DNA of 34,677 bases from Sandarakinorhabdus cyanobacteriorum (GCF_002251755.1 NZ_NOXT01000089.1:1-34677); one strand, 5' to 3'; shown: positions 1-8,371, counted from the stretch's first letter. Notes: a model not told the origin generated them from the letters alone. Made by a program: numbers and translations.

Positions 1-205
1 TCAGGCCGCTATTGGCGAGGGGTTTTTGGAGGTGCCCATCTAATCTTGCATGTCGTTGTGTTTGCGCCAAATACTGGCCATTCCAATGATCAGGGGAGCA
101 GCAATGAGTGTTTGTCGTGATCCAGCCAGTGCTCGCGAGAAGCTGGCCGTACACTCCTCTGCCGGCCAATTTGCGTTCTGAACTCGCCAGCAGAGACGAG
201 TACAC
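1..205. other. Leader region with no supported gene
   Basis: This is the stretch before the first gene. A minus-strand open frame runs through it, but it lies mostly antisense to the helicase gene and its product resembles nothing I recognise. A short plus-strand frame starting at 104 is only about 25 codons long. No convincing promoter or hairpin is visible. The region is less GC-rich than the sequence after 8.4 kb. Confidence 0.4.
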
Positions 206-3200
206 TTGATTTCCGATCCCTCTTTGTTCCTTTCGCGTTGCGTCTCTCTGGATCTCGAAATTGATCCGAAGACGGCGCGTCTCTTCGATTTTGCTGCGGT
301 CACTAATGATGCAGCCATCAGGCACGATGGCGGCAGCCTCGATCGATCGCTCGACCGACTTGAAGCCTTCTGCAAAAGGGCTGATTTTATCGTCGGCCAC
401 AACATCCTTGGCCACGACATCCCCCACCTTGTTGCCAACAGAGCGCAGCTAGCCAATCTGCATGCAGCGCCGATCGACACTCTGTGGCTGAACCCCCTCG
501 CCTTCCCGCGCAATCCCTACCATCAGCTCGTGAAACACTATCATGATGGCCGCCTGCAGGCCGGCCATGTGAATGATCCTGAGCAGGATGCGAGGCTAGC
601 ACTGCAGCTGCTGGAGGATCAGATCGCTGCCTTTGCAAAGCTAGGGAAAGAGTCACCAGACATCTTGCTGGTCTACCACTTTCTAACATCGCGAGACGAG
701 CAATCTGGCGGTTTTGATGCGCTTTTCCAGCACTTGCGCGGTCCGGCGCCCGATCAAGCAACAGCTCATTCCGCTCTGATCCGTCTGCTGGCAGACATCG
801 TGTGCAAACGCAGTCTGGAACAGACGCTTGGCCGCCTTTCTGATCGAAAGGTCGTTTGGCCCATGGCTTATGCGCTGTCCTGGATATCCGTTGCAGGCGG
901 CGACTCGGTGATGCCGCCTTGGGTGCGCAAGCAATTCCCACAGGCGGCACTGATTGTTCGCTACCTGCGCGACACCCACTGCTCGGACCCATCATGTCGC
1001 TGGTGCACCGAGAAAAGTGACCCGAAGAAAGCACTGGAACGCTGGTTCGGTTTCAGCGAGTTCAGGCCGCAGCCGGCAGATGAGACGGGTCGCCCCATGC
1101 AGGAGCGGATCGTTGCAGAAGCGATGGCGGGTCGTAGCGTTCTTGGTATCTTGCCAACCGGGACGGGTAAGTCCGTCTGCTATCAGATCCCGGCGCTCTC
1201 GCGTTACGACAAGACGGGCGCATTGACTATCGTCATCTCGCCCTTGGTGGCGCTCATGGCTGACCAGGTCGAAGGGCTGGCGCGCGCCGGCATATCTTCT
1301 GCTGTGACCGTCAATGGCATGCTCTCGCTGCCCGAGCGTCATGATGCGCTTGAAAGAGTTCGCATGGGCGACGCATCCATCCTGTTGATCTCGCCTGAGC
1401 AGCTACGCTCCACCTCGATCCGCTCAGTGCTGCAACAGCGTGAGGTTGGACTTTGGGTGCTGGATGAGGCGCATTGTGTTTCGAAATGGGGGCACGATTT
1501 CAGACCAGACTACCGATACGTCAGCCGCTTCATCAAGGAGTTCGCAGGCGAGAAGGTGCCCCCGGTGATGTGTCTGACCGCGACTGCCAAGCCGGAGGTG
1601 GTGCGGGACATTCAAGATCATTTCCTGAAGCGCGTTGGGGTAGAGTTGCTCCTGCTTGATGGTGGCGCCGTTCGTACCAATCTGTGTTTTGCCGTGCTGC
1701 CTAGCCAACGGGCCACGAAGCTGAACGACATCCTGTCCGCAATCGAAGCGAACCTGCCGCCCGAGGGTGCGTCGGGCGCTGTTGTCTATTGCGCGACCCG
1801 CAGCGCCACCGAGAAGGTGGCCGAGTTTCTGAAAAATCAGGGTCTTGCTGCAGACCATTTTCATGCCGGCCTGACAGCCGAGAAGAAGCGCGAGGTTCAG
1901 GAAGCGTTTCGGACTGGGCAGTTGCGCGTGATTGCGGCCACCAATGCATTCGGGATGGGCATCGACAAGCCAGATATCCGGCTCGTCGTTCACGGCGACA
2001 TTCCAGGCTCGCTGGAGAACTATCTGCAGGAGGCTGGCCGTGCCGGCCGCGATCGTGCGCCCGCCAACTGCGTGCTGCTGTTTGTGCCTGAAGACGTCGA
2101 GAAGCAGTTCAGTCTTTCCGCTCGATCGCGCCTGGCACGGCACGAGATCGGCGCAATCCTCAAGGCGCTACGCCGACTGGATGCACGCATGAAGACAGGC
2201 AAGGTCGTGGCAACTTCGGGCGAAATTGTCCGCGAGGAAAAGGACCTGGAATTCGAGCGCGACAAGTCCACCGACGATACCAGGGTCAAGACCGCCGTGG
2301 CGTGGCTAGAGGAATCAGCCCTGCTGGCTCGGGAAGAAAATAGAGTCCAAGTTTTCCCGTCATCCCTTCTGGTCCGCTCGGTCGCAGAGGCAGCCGCGCG
2401 CTTGGACAATGCCAAGATAACCGGTGCGCGCAAAAAGCAGTTGTTGAGCGTAGTCCAACACGTGATCAACGCGGCACCGGACGAGGGCATATCGACCGAC
2501 GCCCTGACAGGTGCCTGTGGACTGTCCGGGGGCGACTTACACCGCGCTCTTGCGGATCTGGAAACACTGGGCATCGCAAGCAATGACACTGCGGTCACCG
2601 TTATGGTGCACGTCAGCGTGGAGGACTCCTCGCTTCGACGGCTTGAACAGGCAGCAAGCATGGAGTCCGACCTTATCGCGCTTATGCAAGAAGCGGCCCC
2701 AGACGCCGAAACGGAACAACCTTATCCCCTCCACTTGCTTTCGGCTTGCAGCGCCTTGCGGGACAAGGGCCATGCGCAGGTGCGACCTGATGTGGTTGAG
2801 TCTCTTCTCCGCGGAATGGCACAGGACGGGCGGGATCAGGATGGCGGCCGAGGCAACCTGGGGCTCCGCAAGATCAGTCGAGATACGATCTCGGTGCGGC
2901 TACAGCGATCTTGGAAGACCGTTGAGCGCACAGCCCGCATTCGAAGGCAGGGCGCTCAACGGCTGTTAGCCCATCTCGTGGCCAAGGTGCCCAAGGGCAC
3001 ACGCGGGAAGGACATCCAGGTGCAAACCACGATGGGTGAATTGCTCGCCACCTTGAACGGTGACGTGCTGCTTCGCGCTGACGTGAAGGATATGACCCGC
3101 CTGATGGACCGCGCGCTGTTGTGGCTTCACGATGGGCAGGTGATCATTTTGGGCAAGGGGCTGACGCTGTTCCGCTCAGCCATGACCGTGCACCTGAACC

Positions 3201-5296
3201 CCAAGGGAGGGCGTTTCACCGAGCAACACTTCATTCCGCTTGAAGAGCATTATACCGAGCAGACGATCCAGACCCATGTGATGGCAGCCTACGCGGAACG
3301 CGGTCTTTCCGCGATGGAGCAGGCTCAGCGCCTGTCAGAGGATTACTTCGTTCTCGATCGCGACGAGTTCTTGAGGCGATGGCTGCCTGGACAAGGGGCG
3401 GAGCTCCGTAGGCAAACCACAAACGCTTCGTGGAAGCTTATCGTTGAGGCTCTGGAAAATCCGGTGCAGCAGGAGATCGTCAAAGACGACCGAGATCAAA
3501 CAAATGTGCTTGTGTTGGCTGGACCCGGCTCGGGGAAAACGCGGGTTCTGGTCCACCGCATCGCATATCTCATACGCGTGCGGCGTGAGGATCCGCGCGG
3601 CATTCTGGTCCTGACCTACAACCGACACGCTGCTGTGGAAGTCCGTGAACGCTTGCAGCAGCTTATCGGCGACGATGCCGCACTTGTCACGATTTCAACC
3701 TGTCATGCGATGGCTATGCGGCTCATTGGCGCGACTTTCGCCGGTGAGCGCGGCACCAAGTTCGACTTTGACGGCGTCATTATGCAGGCTGTGGCGCTAT
3801 TGCGCGGGGACGGTTTATCAAAGCCGGAGGCCGAAGCGCTACGAGAAACATTGATCCCCGGCTTCCGCTGGCTTTTTGTCGACGAGTACCAGGACATCGG
3901 CCCCGAGGAGTATGCGCTGATAGGAGCCGTGGCTGGCCGTTCTCTAGAGGATCCAGACCTGCGGATCAGCCTGTTTGCCGTGGGCGATGACGACCAGAAC
4001 ATCTATTCCTTTGGGGGGGCCTCGGTTGAGTATATTCGCCGCTTTGAGGCGGACTACAACGCGAAGCCCGTGTGGTTGACAGAGAACTATCGGTCCTCAG
4101 CTCATATCATTGCAGCAGCGAATGCCGTCATCGCGCCCTCGGCGGCGCGGATGAAGCACGGTCACGATATTTCCGTGAACCGGAAACGGGCCAAGGCACC
4201 GGCGGGCGGTGCAATGGCAGCGCTCGATCCAGTTGCCGGGGGACGGGTTACACTTTTGAACTGTGGACTTGGCGATGCTGGCCAGGCCGTCGCGGCAATC
4301 GACGAACTGGTAAGGTTGTCACGTCTCGATCCCCAATGGTCGTGGCGGCGGTGCGCCGTCATCTCACGGAACTGGCGCCAACTCGAACCGGTCCGCGCTT
4401 ATGCTGAAGCGCTCAATCTCGATGTCGAGATGGCCAACGAGAGCCTTCCTAGCATTTGGCGCATGCGTGAAATGCGGTCGTTTATCAGCGCCTTGATGCT
4501 CGACCGCAATAGGATGCTATCGGTCACCGATCTGCGCTCGCTGCTGAGCGCTCAGCCGCAAAACAATTGGACAGACTTGATCAGCGACGGGATTGCAACG
4601 CTGGCGCGCGAGCTTGGTGATAAGCCAGGGCCGGTGCCCGACCTGGTTCAATGGTTCGGTGAATGGGCGCGCGATGCGCGAGGCCAACAGCGGGGGCTGC
4701 TCTTACTCACCGCGCATCGGGCCAAAGGCCTGGAGTTTGATCACGTTGTGATCCTGGATGGAGGATGGGAACGCACCTCATCCCAAGAGGACCGCGATGC
4801 GCCACGCAGGCTGTTTTACGTGGCAATGACTAGGGCCAAGCTCAGTCTGACCGTCATGACGAACGGTGCTCATCCGTTCTTACGCGCCGATAAGGAAGCC
4901 GTTCTGGCCCGCACCATCAGGCCCGACACGAGTGTCATTCCTCGTGCTCAACTCCACCATGTTTCGGCCAACCCTGGTTTGGTGGACTTGTCTTATGCGG
5001 GTCGCTTGAAGGAGGGGGATGCCTCCCTCGCTGCTATAGAAGCGGCACGAACTGGCGATCCGGTCCATTTGCGCCGTGTTGCCGACCGCTGGCTTATGGA
5101 GGATCGCCAAGGTCGCACCCTGGGACGCCTCGCAAATGCCTTCACCCCTCCGAAACGCACACAGTTCCGGAGCGGCCGTGTGGCCGCGATACTCCTTCGC
5201 CGCAAAGAGGATGGAAAAGAGGAGTTTGCGCACCTCCTGCGCCGCGACTCATGGGAGCTGGTTTTGCCAGAGCTAACATTCGAACCTGAGAGTTGA
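206..5296 (+). CDS. Exonuclease-like/RecQ/UvrD triple-domain helicase
   Basis: This 1,696-residue protein joins three nucleic-acid modules. Residues 10-140 look like a DEDD-type 3'-5' exonuclease: D16 and E18 in SLDLEID, H65-N66 and H70-D71 in VGHNILGHD, and a third acidic site near D128. Residues 290-650 form a RecQ-type superfamily 2 helicase with Walker A GTGKS (319-323), DEAH at 420-423 and QEAGRAGRDR at 608-617. Residues 1095-1560 form a UvrD-type superfamily 1 helicase with GPGSGKT (1106-1112), DEYQD (1226-1230), the AHRAKGLEF motif near 1504 and VAMTRAK near 1539. All key residues appear intact. TTG at 206 is the only usual start codon between the upstream stop at 179 and the exonuclease motif; its Shine-Dalgarno is weak. 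RecQ family members are normally about 600 residues. The convergent HNH gene suggests a joint role in DNA processing or defence, which is inference. Confidence 0.9.
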   Translation: MISDPSLFLSRCVSLDLEIDPKTARLFDFAAVTNDAAIRHDGGSLDRSLDRLEAFCKRADFIVGHNILGHDIPHLVANRAQLANLHAAPIDTLWLNPLAFPRNPYHQLVKHYHDGRLQAGHVNDPEQDARLALQLLEDQIAAFAKLGKESPDILLVYHFLTSRDEQSGGFDALFQHLRGPAPDQATAHSALIRLLADIVCKRSLEQTLGRLSDRKVVWPMAYALSWISVAGGDSVMPPWVRKQFPQAALIVRYLRDTHCSDPSCRWCTEKSDPKKALERWFGFSEFRPQPADETGRPMQERIVAEAMAGRSVLGILPTGTGKSVCYQIPALSRYDKTGALTIVISPLVALMADQVEGLARAGISSAVTVNGMLSLPERHDALERVRMGDASILLISPEQLRSTSIRSVLQQREVGLWVLDEAHCVSKWGHDFRPDYRYVSRFIKEFAGEKVPPVMCLTATAKPEVVRDIQDHFLKRVGVELLLLDGGAVRTNLCFAVLPSQRATKLNDILSAIEANLPPEGASGAVVYCATRSATEKVAEFLKNQGLAADHFHAGLTAEKKREVQEAFRTGQLRVIAATNAFGMGIDKPDIRLVVHGDIPGSLENYLQEAGRAGRDRAPANCVLLFVPEDVEKQFSLSARSRLARHEIGAILKALRRLDARMKTGKVVATSGEIVREEKDLEFERDKSTDDTRVKTAVAWLEESALLAREENRVQVFPSSLLVRSVAEAAARLDNAKITGARKKQLLSVVQHVINAAPDEGISTDALTGACGLSGGDLHRALADLETLGIASNDTAVTVMVHVSVEDSSLRRLEQAASMESDLIALMQEAAPDAETEQPYPLHLLSACSALRDKGHAQVRPDVVESLLRGMAQDGRDQDGGRGNLGLRKISRDTISVRLQRSWKTVERTARIRRQGAQRLLAHLVAKVPKGTRGKDIQVQTTMGELLATLNGDVLLRADVKDMTRLMDRALLWLHDGQVIILGKGLTLFRSAMTVHLNPKGGRFTEQHFIPLEEHYTEQTIQTHVMAAYAERGLSAMEQAQRLSEDYFVLDRDEFLRRWLPGQGAELRRQTTNASWKLIVEALENPVQQEIVKDDRDQTNVLVLAGPGSGKTRVLVHRIAYLIRVRREDPRGILVLTYNRHAAVEVRERLQQLIGDDAALVTISTCHAMAMRLIGATFAGERGTKFDFDGVIMQAVALLRGDGLSKPEAEALRETLIPGFRWLFVDEYQDIGPEEYALIGAVAGRSLEDPDLRISLFAVGDDDQNIYSFGGASVEYIRRFEADYNAKPVWLTENYRSSAHIIAAANAVIAPSAARMKHGHDISVNRKRAKAPAGGAMAALDPVAGGRVTLLNCGLGDAGQAVAAIDELVRLSRLDPQWSWRRCAVISRNWRQLEPVRAYAEALNLDVEMANESLPSIWRMREMRSFISALMLDRNRMLSVTDLRSLLSAQPQNNWTDLISDGIATLARELGDKPGPVPDLVQWFGEWARDARGQQRGLLLLTAHRAKGLEFDHVVILDGGWERTSSQEDRDAPRRLFYVAMTRAKLSLTVMTNGAHPFLRADKEAVLARTIRPDTSVIPRAQLHHVSANPGLVDLSYAGRLKEGDASLAAIEAARTGDPVHLRRVADRWLMEDRQGRTLGRLANAFTPPKRTQFRSGRVAAILLRRKEDGKEEFAHLLRRDSWELVLPELTFEPES

Positions 5297-5319
5297 CCCA
5301 ACAAGCTGGTGGACCCAGT

Positions 5320-6192
5320 TCATGCTTTGAAGCAATTCTCCCGGTGCCACTGCAGGAACAGCGGATGAGGATGCTGGTGTGCCTTGGCCGGCAGGCGAGC
5401 CCGGCCTGTGGTATTGATGAGAGCGCGGATACTTGAAACATCGTTGGCTTGTCGTGAGATCATGATCTCCAAATCGTCCTGCAGGCTGATAAGACCTCGG
5501 TCGAACATCCAATGCACAGTGCCAGACAGTGCGATTCCGTTGCGAACATCATCAGGGCCATTGAACTCGACCGGACGAATGTGTGCGGCCTCGACCTCGG
5601 CTCTACCCCCACCGTTGATCAGCTTTAGCCCGGTGACAGCACAGCGCTCATCATAGGCACGCAATACCAACTTGCGAAACACGCGATCCCGAACGATACG
5701 AGAGCTCAGCCGCGCTATCCGGGACCTTGGCTCATCCAAAACTGTTGCAACTGGCTCAGAACCAATCCGCGGAAGCAGAGGGGTGTCGTCGTCGAGGCCC
5801 AAGCTGAGGATTGCATTGAAATCCTGCGGTGAGATTGGCCTGACGGCTGATTGTGCCCGCCCGGAGTTACGTCCCTGGGCATTCAGGACACCCTTTTCGA
5901 TGACGCCCGCCGGTCCTGAAAATGGAACAGGATTCGGAAATTCGAGGTAAGAGCCAGGTTCGATCAACGCTAGGTATCGGCTTGGCACTGCTGGATCGGG
6001 GACGATTGCCTCAACCTTGGCGACCGCAAAATAGCCTCGGGAACGGGGTACCTTCGTCGGCTCAAGGTAAATGATCCAGTCTCCCACAAACTGGGATGCA
6101 CGGCTCAGATACTGTCGCGGAAATTGATAACGTTCTGCCGGCTTGTCATCATAGACAGAGTCGGCGCGGTGCATGAATATGCCGAATGCCAT
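5320..6192 (-). CDS. HNH endonuclease with N-terminal sensor-like region
   Basis: This 290-residue protein has a C-terminal HNH domain of the HNH_2 type often annotated as a putative restriction endonuclease. C184 and G188 (CAVTG) are followed by AAHI with H204, N218-G219, H227 and FDRGL at 230-234, so the H-N-H residues are present. Residues 30-95 (GDWIIYLEP, then GYFAVAKV) form a beta-rich segment that recalls PUA/EVE/SRA-like modified-base readers; this is an inference from pattern only. It converges on the helicase gene with a 23-bp gap and no obvious terminator between them. The start is ATG at 6192 and no strong Shine-Dalgarno is visible. Such proteins usually cut DNA, sometimes only modified DNA. 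The target here is unknown. Confidence 0.85.
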   Translation of the reverse strand: MAFGIFMHRADSVYDDKPAERYQFPRQYLSRASQFVGDWIIYLEPTKVPRSRGYFAVAKVEAIVPDPAVPSRYLALIEPGSYLEFPNPVPFSGPAGVIEKGVLNAQGRNSGRAQSAVRPISPQDFNAILSLGLDDDTPLLPRIGSEPVATVLDEPRSRIARLSSRIVRDRVFRKLVLRAYDERCAVTGLKLINGGGRAEVEAAHIRPVEFNGPDDVRNGIALSGTVHWMFDRGLISLQDDLEIMISRQANDVSSIRALINTTGRARLPAKAHQHPHPLFLQWHRENCFKA

Positions 6193-6540
6193 ACGTGAAG
6201 AGCGTAATACGCGAGGCTTTGCTACCGCTACTACCTTTTTGGTTGGGTCTGTGGAGATCAGACCCTGTTAGCTTCAATCTCGTGAATATTCAAATTGTCC
6301 ACAGATATGTCGGCGGACCCATTCAATCGATCCCCGGCCAAATCACCCTGACCCGGAAAATGTATCGTTTTGGAACGAGGGGGATCTGGCATCATTTCAA
6401 GTGGAGAGGACTCGTGGAGGCCGCGGATACCGAATGGGTAGCCCGGGCACACCCCAATGAACGGCCTTTGACATCGCCCAAGTTCTCACTGCAATCGGAC
6501 GCTGTCTGGGCGAAAAGAAAATCGAAGAGAGTGCAATGAA
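6193..6540. other. Intergenic stretch between HNH gene and hipBA operators
   Basis: About 350 bp lie between the HNH start codon and the hipBA operator pair. One plus-strand frame (6186-6539) is open for 117 codons. It has no recognisable domain, and its first codons overlap the HNH start. The last part of a different frame (6461-6550) reads like the C-terminus of a soluble protein. The region probably holds the HNH promoter on its left side and decayed coding sequence on its right side. The part near 6230-6310 is AT-rich. Confidence 0.4.
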
Positions 6541-6550
6541 CGATCTGTAG
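6461..6550 (+). pseudogene. Possible C-terminal gene remnant
   Basis: This frame opens after a TGA at 6458 and runs to TAG at 6548. It encodes about 29 residues (FDIAQVLTAIGRCLGEKK and onward) with amphipathic, protein-like composition. Just upstream, the frame that contains EWVARAHPNERP also looks coding, so a one-base frameshift near 6465 could join the two. I do not recognise the family. It may be a relic of a gene lost during island turnover, or chance. The stop codon lies inside the first hipB operator. Confidence 0.25.
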
Positions 6551-6558
6551 GCGGATCA
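6541..6558. promoter_or_regulatory. hipBA operator, copy 1 (candidate)
   Basis: CGATCTGTAGGCGGATCA is an imperfect palindrome with GATC half-sites. It matches a second copy 30 bp downstream at 15 of 18 positions. Spacing of about three helical turns places both on one face of the DNA. XRE-type HipB dimers autorepress by binding such repeats. Assignment to this HipB is inferred from position. Confidence 0.6.
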
Positions 6559-6570
6559 TTGGCTTGAATA

Positions 6571-6588
6571 TGATCTGTAAACGGATCA
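6571..6588. promoter_or_regulatory. hipBA operator, copy 2 (candidate)
   Basis: TGATCTGTAAACGGATCA is the better palindrome of the pair (TGATCYGT, then two bases, then ACRGATCA). It lies 43 bp before the preferred hipB ATG. A TATGAT hexamer at 6569-6574 overlaps its left edge and could be a -10 element, but the -35 partner is poor. Another candidate, TTGACA at 6595-6600, has no good -10. Confidence 0.6.
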
Positions 6589-6631
6589 TCGCTATTGACA
6601 AGGGGAACCGAGTTGGCAAGGCTTGCCGGCA

Positions 6632-6979
6632 ATGAATCCCGAACTATCCCTTCGGCGCAATGCCGTCGATCATGACCCGGCGCTGCAGGACATCGGTGCA
6701 CAGATCGCCCAAGCACGGCGGTCAGCCGGCCTTACACAGGAGCAGGTCGCCAATCTGGCCGGAATCACTCGGCCTCGCTTTCGCGATATCGAAAAGGGCA
6801 TTGCAGCAGCTAGGACGTCCACCTTGCTCAACATTGCGCGGGCTGTGGGCCTTGAAGTGATGCTGATTCCGCAGTCGCTGATGCCAGCCGTGCGGGCACT
6901 CTTGCAGCAGAGCGACGACGATGATCAGCCAGCCTTCGTAGCCGAACCGGATGAAGGACCGGACGCTGGCATGGGCTGA
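6632..6979 (+). CDS. hipB: HipB-like XRE-family antitoxin and repressor
   Basis: The product is about 115 residues with a Cro/C1-type helix-turn-helix: IGAQIAQARRSAGLTQEQVA, then the recognition helix region ITRPRFRDIEKG, then LLNIARAVGLEV. An acidic, flexible tail (QQSDDDDQPAF and onward) follows the DNA-binding part. The family binds its own promoter and neutralises HipA. I chose ATG 6632 because an AAGG element sits about ten bases upstream. TTG 6623 would add three residues. The 3' end overlaps hipA by 29 bp, which indicates co-translation. Two matching palindromes upstream fit autoregulation. Confidence 0.88.
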   Translation: MNPELSLRRNAVDHDPALQDIGAQIAQARRSAGLTQEQVANLAGITRPRFRDIEKGIAAARTSTLLNIARAVGLEVMLIPQSLMPAVRALLQQSDDDDQPAFVAEPDEGPDAGMG

Positions 6980-8216
6980 CGCCCGTCGGATCGATATCCG
7001 GTCATTGGATGTGTTCCTTGGCGATCAAAAGGTCGGCACGCTAATCCGCACGCTGGGCGATTATCATGCGTTCAGTCTTGAGCAGGCCTACCGAGCCAAT
7101 GGCGGCAACCCAGTGCTCAGTCTGTCATTGCGGTCTGCCACCGGCGGCCTGCGCAACGACCTGAAACCTGTTCACCAGGCACTGCCAGCGTTCTTCGCCA
7201 ACCTGCTGCCTGAGGACAAGCTGCGGGAGGCCATGGAACGCCATCACGCCGACCAGGTGCGACCCGGCAATGATTTCGATCTGCTGGTTGCGCTAGGAGC
7301 TGACCTGCCTGGCGCCGTGCGGTGCTTGCCAAGCGGTGGCGATGGAGCTGCCCTCGCCCAACCGGCCGGGCCGGGCCGCAAGGCCCGTTTCTCGCTCGCT
7401 GGCGTCCAGATGAAGCTCTCGGTGATGAAGAACAACGGCAAAGGCGGCGGCCTGACCCTGCCGCTGGCGGACGGCCAAGGCCAGTATATAGCGAAGTTTC
7501 CGTCGACGGTGTTTCCAGGCGTGTCCGAGAACGAGTTTGCCAATCTGGCCTTAGCAGCGGCCATTGGCATGGACGTGCCGGAGCGCGAACTGGTCGACAG
7601 GGCCGATTTTGACGGGATCCCGGAGGATTTCCAGACGCTGGCCGACGGCAAGGTGTTGCTGATCAAACGGTTCGACCGCGACGAGAACGGAGGGCGCATC
7701 CACATTGAGGACTTCGCCCAAGTGTTTGGTGTCTACCCGTCGCAAAAATATGAAGGGGCTGCCTATCATGACATAGCCGCCGCGCTGACCACGGCGGTCT
7801 CGCTGCCGGCTGCACTTGAATTTGTCCGTCGCCTGGCACTGGCCGCCATCACCGGAAACGGCGACATGCACCTCAAGAACTGGTCTCTCATCTATCGCGG
7901 CGATGGCACCACACCAGCCCTCGCGCCGATCTACGATGTGCTATCGACCGTGCCCTATATCCCTGGCGACAGCATGGCGCTATCGCTCGGCGGCGAACGC
8001 GCCTTCAAGGGCCTGACGCTGGATCGCTGGCGTCATTTTGCCCACCGGGCCCGTCTGCCCCAGCCGGCTGTTCTGCAGACCGTCGCCGAAATCCTCGAGC
8101 AAGTGCAGACCACCTGGTGGACCTTGCCCGAACGCTCACTGGTGCCTGACCTGGTGCTGGGGCGCATTGATGCACATGTGAATCAGATGGCACAGGTGCT
8201 GACGGCAAGAGTCTGA
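6951..8216 (+). CDS. hipA: HipA-like serine/threonine kinase toxin
   Basis: This 421-residue protein has the HipA fold: an N-terminal HipA-N region (VFLGDQKVGTL), then a kinase core. Visible kinase elements are SLAGVQMKLSV (148-158, the ATP-loop segment), IAKF with K182, LLIKRFDR (236-243), the catalytic loop GNGDMHLKN with D305 and N310, and IYD with metal-binding D329. All active residues are present, so it should be functional. In the best-studied system (E. coli) HipA phosphorylates glutamyl-tRNA synthetase and stops growth; the substrate here is unknown. ATG 6951 overlaps hipB. It ends about 100 bp before the truncated tRNA-like element. Confidence 0.92.
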   Translation: MKDRTLAWADARRIDIRSLDVFLGDQKVGTLIRTLGDYHAFSLEQAYRANGGNPVLSLSLRSATGGLRNDLKPVHQALPAFFANLLPEDKLREAMERHHADQVRPGNDFDLLVALGADLPGAVRCLPSGGDGAALAQPAGPGRKARFSLAGVQMKLSVMKNNGKGGGLTLPLADGQGQYIAKFPSTVFPGVSENEFANLALAAAIGMDVPERELVDRADFDGIPEDFQTLADGKVLLIKRFDRDENGGRIHIEDFAQVFGVYPSQKYEGAAYHDIAAALTTAVSLPAALEFVRRLALAAITGNGDMHLKNWSLIYRGDGTTPALAPIYDVLSTVPYIPGDSMALSLGGERAFKGLTLDRWRHFAHRARLPQPAVLQTVAEILEQVQTTWWTLPERSLVPDLVLGRIDAHVNQMAQVLTARV

Positions 8217-8312
8217 CACCGGGTTCCAGGCGCATTCACCGGAATTCCACCGGAGCGTGCCGGCACAGCGGCCAACAGGCTACTCAGAACATCTTGATTT
8301 TATAGGGGAAAA

Positions 8313-8371
8313 TGGTGGACGCGGCAGGGATTGAACCTGCGACCCCTGCGATGTCAACACACTACGCGTCC
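8313..8371 (-). tRNA. tRNA-Val(GAC)-like sequence lacking the D arm
   Basis: Read on the minus strand, this 59-nt element starts with acceptor strand GGACGCG, then TAG, then an anticodon stem-loop with loop TTGACAT (GAC anticodon), variable bases GGGTC, a perfect T arm (GCAGG/TTCAATC/CCTGC), acceptor strand CGCGTCC and an encoded ACCA end. The acceptor stem pairs 7 of 7 and the anticodon stem 4 of 5 (one G-T wobble, outer pair G-G). About 17 bases that would form the D arm are absent. It is most likely a decayed tRNA or an attachment-site product rather than a working tRNA. It marks the boundary between the lower-GC region and the GC-rich backbone. Confidence 0.7.

Noticed and set aside
40-513. 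A 157-codon minus-strand frame at the left edge
   Set aside because: Two thirds lie antisense to the exonuclease-like part of the helicase gene, and no motif supports it.
6186-6539. A 117-codon plus-strand frame after the HNH gene
   Set aside because: It overlaps the HNH start and shows no domain. At most part of it is decayed coding sequence.
8313-8371. Part of a tmRNA gene
   Set aside because: The 3' tRNA-like end alone could suggest tmRNA, but a recognisable anticodon arm with GAC is present and no tag-peptide frame was found nearby.
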